NCBI GenBank assembly: GCA_002317475.1
Contig: DCIS01000033.1
Span: 1-8,251 of the forward strand
DNA length: 8,251 nucleotides
Direction: 5' to 3'
From: Prevotellaceae bacterium UBA1720
Lineage (GTDB): Bacteria; Bacteroidota; Bacteroidia; Bacteroidales; Bacteroidaceae
The notes under the pieces were generated by a model. That model was not told where the DNA came from and made no database searches. It saw only the letters and a list, made by a program, of their open reading frames with translations. Every line of letters begins with the position of its first letter. Positions within the stretch are counted from its first letter, which is position 1. Positions 1-5,759 of the stretch are shown piece after piece. Position numbers and translations under genes: made by a program.

Positions 1-11
1 TATAGGCACTA

Positions 12-71
12 GGCTGCCTACTCTCACACGCAGTGGGGCTTTTGGCGACGGCCAAAATGCAGAAGGTAGCC
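12..71 (+). ncRNA. Possible 3' part of a structured RNA (unidentified)
   Basis: The segment folds as a nested stem when read rightwards. An outer helix joins 12-19 (GGCTGCCT) to 64-71 (AGGTAGCC), 8 bp with one G·U pair. A short helix joins 30-32 to 58-60. An inner 7-bp helix joins 40-46 (TTTTGGC) to 51-57 (GCCAAAA) around a GACG loop. The G·U pair in the outer helix would be an A·C mismatch on the other strand, which favours rightward transcription. An intrinsic terminator follows 14 nt downstream. No open frame covers the segment convincingly. I do not recognise it as tmRNA, RNase P, SRP RNA or 5S rRNA. It could be the end of a small RNA that starts outside the window (Bacteroidales have 6S-like and other orphan RNAs) or a 3' UTR. 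Confidence 0.35.
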
Positions 72-85
72 GCCGTTTTTCATTG

Positions 86-123
86 AAGAGAGCTCAAGAT
101 TATATGTCTTGGGCTCTTTTTTT
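86..123 (+). terminator. Intrinsic (Rho-independent) terminator
   Basis: A 14-bp stem pairs 86-99 with 107-120, with two G·U wobbles (94/112 and 88/118) and a 7-nt loop. It is followed by a run of T from 117 to 123. The U-run and the preceding folded segment point to termination of a rightward transcript entering from the left edge. Confidence 0.8.
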
Positions 124-191
124 GTTCATACACGCGTATTGTTCTTTATTTTGTGATTTCTTCTTATACGTACTTCCCCCCTTTGTGATTC

Positions 192-246
192 CGTAATACC
201 TTCGCAGATGCATCGCGGATCCTTCGCGGAACCCACGCGGAAACGC
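192..246. repeat. Degenerate tandem array with 11-bp period, core CGC(A/G)GA
   Basis: The hexamer CGCAGA begins at 203 and CGCGGA begins at 214, 225 and 236, so four cores recur at exactly 11-bp steps, each followed by five variable bases. A weaker unit beginning CGTAAT at 192 keeps the same phase. The core is conserved and the spacer is not, and the period is close to one helical turn. That fits a row of protein-binding sites on one face of the DNA better than slipped-strand replication. Function is unknown. Confidence 0.55.
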
Positions 247-385
247 CTTGCATGTAGTAGGATACTATATATGCTGATATATGGCAGGTCGTAGGTTACA
301 GAAGAGATTTGGTAAATATGATGGGAGGGATAGTCTTACCTTTGTACATTACTAATTCCATTGTTTTTAGTTTGTTTTTTTAAGT

Positions 386-541
386 AACCCTTCACCTTGA
401 TGTTTTTTATGTCTATTGTAATGACAATCAATGTGTTATAATAGGGTGAAAGGTTGGTGAAAGGTTACCTAACCCTTCACCAACCCTTCACCAGGTTTAA
501 GCTGCTGAATTACAACAAAATGAATTGGAAGGTGAAGGGTT
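386..541. repeat. Nested inverted and tandem 11-mer repeat (AACCCTTCACC family)
   Basis: There are six 11-mers. AACCCTTCACC lies at 386-396, 471-481 and 482-492. GGTGAAAGGTT lies at 445-455 and 456-466. GGTGAAGGGTT lies at 531-541. Two pairs are exact head-to-tail tandems with no spacer. The outermost copies extend to a perfect 13-bp inverted repeat (386-398 against 529-541). The inner copies face each other around a 4-nt loop. The whole is roughly mirror-symmetric, so it resembles a REP/MITE-like element or a cluster of binding sites. No transposase or terminal duplication is visible. Confidence 0.7.
445..492 (-). other. 22-bp hairpin downstream of recQ
   Basis: The two tandem 11-mers at 445-466 pair with the two at 471-492, leaving only the tetranucleotide 467-470 as loop. 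On the plus strand the stem has two A·C mismatches. On the minus strand these become G·U wobbles and all 22 positions pair. The minus strand is the recQ sense strand, and the hairpin starts about 105 nt past the recQ stop. No T-run follows on the minus strand, so it is not a classical terminator. It could stabilise or block exonucleases at the 3' end of the recJ-recQ mRNA. Confidence 0.5.
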
Positions 542-597
542 CATGTGAAATATAAACTTTTTTGTCGAATAGCGAAAGGTATGTTTATAACCTGTTT

Positions 598-2532
598 CTA
601 CTCTTTGAAATACTTCTTGAGTCCTTTTGGGGTTAATGAAATCATTAAGTTCTCATTGGCTTTTATTTCGTCCTCTTCTGATAGATCGTGTAGAATTATC
701 CCCGCAAGTTTTCTGTCTATTTCCATGTAGTCCAGATGAAAAGGAATAACTTCACCTTTCTCATGGATTTGGTTTAGCAGATTGTTTTTTACCTTGTTAT
801 ATTCCTCTTCTGTGTATTCGTGTGGTGTTTTGTTTAGACATACATCACACTGTCCACAATCATCTTTGACTTCCTCATTGAAATACTCCAACAATGTCTT
901 GTTTCTGCATGTTTCATCCTTCTCTAAGAAATCGATGACTGCGTTGATTCGTGTTGTGTATTGTTCTTTGCGTTTTTCGTATACCTCATAAGGAATATGT
1001 AACCTGTCCTTGTCAATTCGTTCTGTTGTAAAACTGACATGTGGGATGCTTTTCTTTGGGATGTAATGAAGGATTCTTTTTTTATTCATCTCCTTCAGTT
1101 TGTTGTAGACTTCAAGTGACGTCAGTCCGCTTTGATGCGCAATCAAAGCCTCATCTATATATGCGTAGTCGATGAATAGGCCAGTGTAGAGTCGTAACAT
1201 TGTACGGATTATTACGTCGCTCTCCTTGTCCTGTTCGTTCAGTAGGTATAGTTCTTCCCTTTTTAACGTGAATAACACCCTGCTTGCCCCTTCGTCAGCA
1301 TCTGTGTATTCAACATACCCACATTTCATAAGGATATTGAGTGCGCTATGAACTTGTACTGGATAATGTCGGAAATTATAGCAAAAGTCACCGATGTTGA
1401 ACTCTTTTCTGACTCCCTTGCCGAAACCTAATGCTATTTGGTAGTAGAAGCAGATGTGTTCGTATACTGTTCTGATAAAGTCTTTGTCCGGATATGACTC
1501 AGCAATTCGTTTCTTTAGTTGTGTCTTGTCTCGTTCGCTGTAGAACAATATTGCCTTTGCAGGCAAACCGTCTCGTCCACCTCTTCCGGCTTCCTGGTAG
1601 TATGCTTCGAGGGAGTCTGGTAGTTCCATGTGAATGACCAGACGCACATCAGGCTTGTCAATACCCATTCCAAAAGCATTGGTTGCTACCATGATACGAA
1701 TTTCATCCTCTTGCCAACGCTTCTGCCTTTCACTTTTTTCAATGTCACTCAGTCCCGCATGGTAATATGTGGCATAGAACCCATTTTGCTTCAGGTATTC
1801 GCATAGGTCCTTGCAGTTCTTTCGACTTCGTGTATAGATGATGGTAGAACCTGTGGTGGTTTTCAAGAGTCTGTACAACGCTTCCGTCTTGATGTAATCC
1901 TCCTGTATGATATAACTGAGATTGGGACGTTCGAAACTCATGCGAAATACGCATTCGTTCTTGAATTCCAGTTGCATTTGGATGTCCTTCACTACATCTT
2001 TCGTTGCGGTAGCGGTGAGGGCGAGTACGGGAATGTTGGGCAGAAGTTTTCTGATTTTCTTGATCTCAAGGTAACTTGGGCGGAAGTCATATCCCCATTG
2101 TGAGATACAATGAGCCTCATCCACACAAATGTAATTGACATTCATGTGGTGGAGTTTCTGCTGGAATAGTTCTGATTGCAGTCTTTCCGGAGAGATGTAG
2201 AGGAATTTGTAGGCACCATACACTGCGTTGTCCAGGGTAGTCACAATTTGCTCGTGTGACATGCCTATGTGCAAGGATGCTGCTCGTATTCCTCTTTGGC
2301 GCAGATGAACGACCTGGTCCTTCATCAAGGCAATGAGTGGGGTAATGACTATGCATATACCTTCCTTTGCCATTGCTGGCACTTGGAAGGTAATGCTTTT
2401 GCCTCCACCTGTTGGCATAAGTCCTAAGGTGTCATGACCAGCTCCAATACTTTCAATAATCTGACGCTGGATACCACGGAAATCGTTGTATCCCCAATAT
2501 TGACGAAGTATTTGTAGGTAAGCGTCTTGCAT
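598..2532 (-). CDS. recQ: RecQ-family ATP-dependent DNA helicase
   Basis: This is a 644-residue 3'-5' superfamily 2 DNA helicase that unwinds forks, gapped DNA and recombination intermediates in the cytoplasm. Visible motifs: motif 0 with F18, R19 and Q22; Walker A TGGGKS 41-46; DEAH 138-141; the RecQ aromatic-rich loop CISQWGYDFRPSY 142-154; TATAT 173-177; motif VI QEAGRGGRDG 313-322. Four zinc-ligand cysteines lie at C542, C559, C562 and C565 (CGQCDVC). In E. coli RecQ these ligands start near residue 380, so about 150 extra residues (roughly 346-540) separate helicase and zinc site here. Only about 80 residues follow the zinc site and no HRDC domain is recognisable. The gene starts 2 nt after the recJ stop (TAA AA ATG), so the two are almost certainly co-transcribed and perhaps translationally coupled. 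The start is supported by that junction and by motif 0 lying close behind it. Confidence 0.96.
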   Translation of the reverse strand: MQDAYLQILRQYWGYNDFRGIQRQIIESIGAGHDTLGLMPTGGGKSITFQVPAMAKEGICIVITPLIALMKDQVVHLRQRGIRAASLHIGMSHEQIVTTLDNAVYGAYKFLYISPERLQSELFQQKLHHMNVNYICVDEAHCISQWGYDFRPSYLEIKKIRKLLPNIPVLALTATATKDVVKDIQMQLEFKNECVFRMSFERPNLSYIIQEDYIKTEALYRLLKTTTGSTIIYTRSRKNCKDLCEYLKQNGFYATYYHAGLSDIEKSERQKRWQEDEIRIMVATNAFGMGIDKPDVRLVIHMELPDSLEAYYQEAGRGGRDGLPAKAILFYSERDKTQLKKRIAESYPDKDFIRTVYEHICFYYQIALGFGKGVRKEFNIGDFCYNFRHYPVQVHSALNILMKCGYVEYTDADEGASRVLFTLKREELYLLNEQDKESDVIIRTMLRLYTGLFIDYAYIDEALIAHQSGLTSLEVYNKLKEMNKKRILHYIPKKSIPHVSFTTERIDKDRLHIPYEVYEKRKEQYTTRINAVIDFLEKDETCRNKTLLEYFNEEVKDDCGQCDVCLNKTPHEYTEEEYNKVKNNLLNQIHEKGEVIPFHLDYMEIDRKLAGIILHDLSEEDEIKANENLMISLTPKGLKKYFKE

Positions 2533-2534
2533 TT

Positions 2535-4265
2535 TTATACCTCACACTGGTCAGTTGGGCGTATGTCTTCTATTTGAAGTTGAACTTCCCCGTGCTTGTG
2601 TGTATTTTCCTCCACAGTATATGCGATGTCAAATGAACACTTGCTCTTGATAAACCGTGCCTGGGAACTCTGTCCAAATGCAATGCCATTGACAACATTG
2701 TTGCTCTTGTTGTCCACCAATTCCAATTTGATGTGCTCTTGTTCCCGACCTACAACTTTGCTTGTTCCATAGTCGTAGACCTGAAGTGAACAGAACATCG
2801 GTTTTGGATTATCCGGACCAAATGGGGCAAAACGCTTCAAGTCGTTATAGAACTTTCTATTGATGTCCTTAAAGTCCAGTTCCGCCTCAATTTCAAGTTT
2901 TGCATCCGTCTGTTCGTCAGAGATATGTTTCTCTACATACTCCTCAAAACGTCTTTTAAACTCCGGAATGTGCTCAACTTTGATGGATAGGCCTGCTGCA
3001 TAGGTGTGACCACCGAAATTTTCGAGAATGTCCCTGCAACTATCAATTGCGCTGTAAATGTCAAACCCGTTAACTGAACGAGCTGAACCTGTTGCGATAT
3101 CGTCTGTGCGCGTCAAAACGACGGAAGGGCGGTAATAGATTTCGGTGAGGCGGGACGCCACAATGCCAATCAACCCTTTATGCCATTCCTCGTTGTAGAT
3201 AACGATGCTGCGCTTCTCGTCTTGATGGGCGATGCGTGCAACGATGTTGTTGGCCTGCTCTGTCATGCTCTTGTCAAGGTCCTTGCGTTGCTCGTTGAAT
3301 GAGTTGATCACTACAGCCTGGCGTTGTGCTGCACGGTGATTCTTCTCTACCAGCAATGCAACGGACTCTTTTCCGTTCTGCATACGACCTGAAGCATTGA
3401 TGCGAGGACCGATCTTGAAGATGATGTCGTTCATCGTGATTTCTTTGCCCGTGAGACCGCAAATCTCCAGCAGGGCTTTGATGCCGACACTGGGGTTATT
3501 GTTTAGTTGACGAAGACCATGGTGGGCGAGAATGCGGTTCTCTCCCAGGATGGGCACAATATCTGAGGCAATGCTAATGGCACAAAGGTCCAATAAAGGT
3601 ATGAGTTGACAAAACTCAATTCCATTGTCGAGGGCAAATGCCTGCATGAATTTGAAACCCACGCCGCATCCTGAGAGGTCCTTGTATGGGTAAGTGGCGT
3701 CCTCTCTCTTTGCATTCAAAATTGCAACGGCAGGTGGCAACTCGTTGTCAGGCACGTGATGGTCGCAGATGATAAAATCAATGCCGAGTTCTTTTGCGTA
3801 GGCAATCTCCTCTGTAGCTTTGATTCCACAATCCAGAACGATTACCAGTTTTACTCCCGTTTCGTAGGCGAAGTCAACTCCCTTGTGCGAAACACCGTAT
3901 CCCTCCTCATTACGATCGGGAATATAGTAATCGATGTTGGAGTAGTACTGCTGGATAAACTTGTAGACCAGTGCTACGGCAGTACATCCGTCGACGTCGT
4001 AGTCACCATACACCAGGATACGTTCTTTACGTCCTAATGCCTGGTTCAGACGGTCAACGGCTTTCTTCATGTCCTTAAACAGGAAGGGGTCCAGTAATTC
4101 GTTTAGTTGGGGGCGAAAGAAACCACGTGCCTGCGAAACGGTCTCAATGCCTCGATGCTGGAGCAGTAGTCCCAGAGTGGGATTGATGCCCAGTTCGTGA
4201 GCAAGGGCTTTTGCCTTCTCTCCCTGCTCATCCGTTGGAGGTTGATAGTTCCATTTGTGGTTCAT
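2535..4265 (-). CDS. recJ: Single-stranded-DNA-specific 5'-3' exonuclease RecJ
   Basis: This 576-residue protein is nearly the same length as E. coli RecJ (577). It degrades single-stranded DNA 5' to 3' in RecF-pathway recombination, mismatch repair and base excision repair, using two divalent metals. DHH phosphoesterase motifs are all present: DYDVDG 88-93, LDCG around D145, DHH 168-170, SDIVP with D235. They are followed by GPRINASGRM 286-295, WHKGLIGIVASR 361-372 and the DHHA1 motif GGHTYAAG 418-425. The C-terminal part (about 450-576, including PFGPDNPKP) fits the RecJ OB-fold domain. No catalytic residue appears lost. The ATG gives the standard N-terminus. The leader ATATATAGA before it has no Shine-Dalgarno, as is usual in Bacteroidota. 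It is first in a two-gene unit with recQ, whose helicase supplies the single strand RecJ digests. Confidence 0.97.
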   Translation of the reverse strand: MNHKWNYQPPTDEQGEKAKALAHELGINPTLGLLLQHRGIETVSQARGFFRPQLNELLDPFLFKDMKKAVDRLNQALGRKERILVYGDYDVDGCTAVALVYKFIQQYYSNIDYYIPDRNEEGYGVSHKGVDFAYETGVKLVIVLDCGIKATEEIAYAKELGIDFIICDHHVPDNELPPAVAILNAKREDATYPYKDLSGCGVGFKFMQAFALDNGIEFCQLIPLLDLCAISIASDIVPILGENRILAHHGLRQLNNNPSVGIKALLEICGLTGKEITMNDIIFKIGPRINASGRMQNGKESVALLVEKNHRAAQRQAVVINSFNEQRKDLDKSMTEQANNIVARIAHQDEKRSIVIYNEEWHKGLIGIVASRLTEIYYRPSVVLTRTDDIATGSARSVNGFDIYSAIDSCRDILENFGGHTYAAGLSIKVEHIPEFKRRFEEYVEKHISDEQTDAKLEIEAELDFKDINRKFYNDLKRFAPFGPDNPKPMFCSLQVYDYGTSKVVGREQEHIKLELVDNKSNNVVNGIAFGQSSQARFIKSKCSFDIAYTVEENTHKHGEVQLQIEDIRPTDQCEV

Positions 4266-4314
4266 TCTATATATTCTTTTGTTTTATCGATAGTTGGAAG
4301 CGATAAGTGTCTGT

Positions 4315-4332
4315 ATAGTAACTTGTTACTAT
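4315..4332. promoter_or_regulatory. 18-bp palindrome upstream of recJ (possible operator)
   Basis: ATAGTAAC (4315-4322) and GTTACTAT (4325-4332) are perfect inverted 8-bp arms around TT, 50-67 bp upstream of the recJ start codon. The symmetry and position suit a dimeric regulator's site. The arms are too short, and there is no U-run, for a terminator. A second short inverted pair (TTATCG 4284-4289, CGATAA 4301-4306) lies between it and the gene. No regulator can be named. Confidence 0.4.
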
Positions 4333-4356
4333 GTAAAACTGCGATGCTTATTTTCG

Positions 4357-4390
4357 CATAGGTACACAATACCGCATAATATTGCGTAAA
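4357..4390 (-). promoter_or_regulatory. Weak candidate promoter for recJ-recQ
   Basis: Read leftwards, TACCTATG (4357-4364) differs from the Bacteroidota -7 consensus TAnnTTTG at one position. It has a TTTA (4387-4390) upstream at 22-nt spacing, comparable to the -33 TTTG element. Transcription would start near 4350 and leave the palindrome at 4315-4332 inside the 5' UTR. It sits just downstream of the terminator that ends the peptidase unit, where an independent recJ promoter is needed. One mismatch in each box keeps confidence low. Confidence 0.3.
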
Positions 4391-4395
4391 GTTAC

Positions 4396-4437
4396 AAAAA
4401 AAAATGCAAATTGCGGTAAATTTGGCCACAATTTGCA
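4396..4437 (-). terminator. Intrinsic terminator of the peptidase transcript
   Basis: Read leftwards, TGCAAATTGTGG (4437-4426) pairs with CCGCAATTTGCA (4416-4405): 12 bp with one U·G wobble and a 9-nt loop. Nine T residues follow (4404-4396). On the plus strand the wobble becomes a mismatch, and the shorter T-run (4439-4444) is offset by a C. The element is therefore best for leftward transcripts, about 60 nt past the C1 peptidase stop. Confidence 0.8.
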
Positions 4438-4495
4438 CTTTTTTAACAAAGAACAGATGCTTCTATTCTAGCATTTGCTCCTAAGTGTCAAACGA

Positions 4496-5701
4496 TTAGA
4501 TACCCAATTTCTTGCGAATGTCCTTGGGAACGGCATTCTTGTTGATGACGATGTTCATGGTCTTGTATGCCACGAAAGGCTTGCTTACGTACCAGAAACC
4601 CTTGTAGGGACCGTAGTTACCCCATGAGTTCTTCATCATGAAGTATTCCTTGCCGTTCTGGTCCTTTGCCAGACCATAAATCTGCATACCATGATCGTCA
4701 GTAGTGGTCCAGTTGTCATAACCTTCCTGACGCATCTCCTGGGTGATGGTCTTCTCGCCTGCACCATCATTCTCTGAAATCTTGGCACCAGCCTTCTCGC
4801 CTATCCAGCGGCTTTGGTCGCTACCTACGCCTGCTGTAGCCTTTACGTCGGGTACAGTAGCCACGCACTGGTTCTTTGAACCACGACGGTTGAAACCGTC
4901 CTCGCTGACATCAGCGCCCCATGCGAAGGTCCAACCATTCTTGATGCTCTCCTCCATTACGCGCATGAATTCGTCAAGAGGAAGATTGTAGCTGCTTGCC
5001 CAGCGCCAGTTATCCTGAATCTCCAGGATGAAAGACTCGTAGAAAGGCTGGTGTGTGTAGCTGGTAATGCTTACGTAATCGTTAGGATCCAGTTTCAGGT
5101 AATCTTTTACGAATGACTGTGGAGTGTAGGTCTTGCCCTTGTACTCAAACTGTGTGGGGCACTCGCCGAAATAGTTGTCTACCATGTTCTGCATGGTCTT
5201 CTTCCAAGCGGGGTTGATCTTCTTTGCTTCACTCTTTGAGATGGCTGTTACATAAGCCTCCATAGGAGGGAAGAAGCTGCTGAAGTTGAACAGAGAGTCA
5301 CCATAGGCAGTTACGGGGTAGGGCATGATACCCTCAGGGATCAAACCGTAGTTCTTCATGCAGAAGATGGCATCGTAGAATGAACCACCCTGACTGAAGC
5401 TTGCGTCGCCATGAGTACGGATATTGCGATCAGCACGGTCAACATAGGTCTTGCTTACGAGGAAAGACTCGCAGAGGTCCAGGTCCTCCTTCAGTGAGGG
5501 ATTCTTCTTGATGGCTTCGCTCTCGAGGAAAGCCAGTGAAGAGTAACTCCAGCAAGTACCAGAGTTGTTCTGGTTCTTGATATTGGTTACGGGGTTTTCA
5601 ATAACGGTGGTGAAGACAAGTGAGTCGTTCTTTTCTTCAGCCATTGAGCTTGTGGGCATCATGGCAAACGCTGCCAAGGCAACGGGGAGAATTTTCTTCA
5701 T
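4496..5701 (-). CDS. Exported C1-family (PepC/bleomycin-hydrolase-like) cysteine peptidase
   Basis: This 401-residue papain-fold peptidase of the C1B (aminopeptidase C/bleomycin hydrolase) type probably trims residues from peptide N-termini. Q44 (oxyanion) and C50 (QNNSGTCWSYSS) have papain spacing (Gln19, Cys25). The catalytic His is H337 in TTDDHGMQIYG and the Asn is N358 in MMKNSWGNYG. A signal peptide is clear: MKK, a hydrophobic core LPVALAAFAMM, and a likely type I cleavage after SSMA (residue 21). It lacks the lipobox of a lipoprotein, so the product is probably periplasmic or secreted. The reading frame stays open upstream to 5911, but that extension overlaps the aminopeptidase P gene in another frame and has no protein-like composition. 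The ATG at 5701 gives the signal peptide directly and follows an A-rich leader. It lies 58 nt after the aminopeptidase P stop, probably in one transcript, and ends at the terminator 4396-4437. Confidence 0.93.
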   Translation of the reverse strand: MKKILPVALAAFAMMPTSSMAEEKNDSLVFTTVIENPVTNIKNQNNSGTCWSYSSLAFLESEAIKKNPSLKEDLDLCESFLVSKTYVDRADRNIRTHGDASFSQGGSFYDAIFCMKNYGLIPEGIMPYPVTAYGDSLFNFSSFFPPMEAYVTAISKSEAKKINPAWKKTMQNMVDNYFGECPTQFEYKGKTYTPQSFVKDYLKLDPNDYVSITSYTHQPFYESFILEIQDNWRWASSYNLPLDEFMRVMEESIKNGWTFAWGADVSEDGFNRRGSKNQCVATVPDVKATAGVGSDQSRWIGEKAGAKISENDGAGEKTITQEMRQEGYDNWTTTDDHGMQIYGLAKDQNGKEYFMMKNSWGNYGPYKGFWYVSKPFVAYKTMNIVINKNAVPKDIRKKLGI

Positions 5702-5735
5702 GTTTTTATTTGTTGATTTGTTTTTTTTTGTTTTG
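5702..5735 (-). promoter_or_regulatory. A-rich translation leader of the C1 peptidase gene
   Basis: On the minus strand the stretch just before the ATG is almost only A with scattered C and T, including a run of nine A (5729-5721) and AAATAAAAAC next to the start. Bacteroidota ribosomes make little use of Shine-Dalgarno pairing, and A-rich leaders favour initiation there. This supports the start at 5701. No TAnnTTTG box lies in the 58-nt gap, which favours read-through from the aminopeptidase P promoter. Confidence 0.45.
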
Positions 5736-5759
5736 TATGACGCAGTGGACTCAGACCTG

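Larger units (their letters stand above)
124..597. other. Gene-free intergenic stretch with repeats
   Basis: This 474-bp stretch lies between the rightward terminator and the recQ stop codon, so it separates two converging transcripts. No frame has coding character on either strand. It contains an 11-bp-period CGC(A/G)GA array (about 192-246) and six copies of an 11-mer in direct and inverted orientation (386-541). It also has a lone TACCTTTG at 337-344 that resembles a rightward Bacteroidota -7 box, but the nearest TTTG upstream (308-311) is 25 nt away, slightly outside the usual spacing. No recQ terminator with a U-run is visible. The 22-bp hairpin at 445-492 is the only strong fold downstream of recQ. 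Confidence 0.7.

Noticed and set aside
1..30. Minus-strand resemblance (GTGTGAGAGTAGG) to the 3' end of 5S rRNA
   Set aside because: The rest of a 5S gene would have to lie at about 30-120 on the minus strand, and the conserved 5S core is absent there.
25..83. An 18-codon minus-strand frame starting ATGAAAAAC, possibly a leader peptide
   Set aside because: It is very short, overlaps the folded segment, and no downstream gene in that direction is visible.
192..541. CRISPR array
   Set aside because: The repeats are 11 bp, partly inverted and tandem without unique spacers of proper length, and no cas genes are present.
545..730. A 61-codon plus-strand frame across the recQ 3' end
   Set aside because: Most of it mirrors the recQ C-terminus, and the start region has no promoter or leader that would support it.
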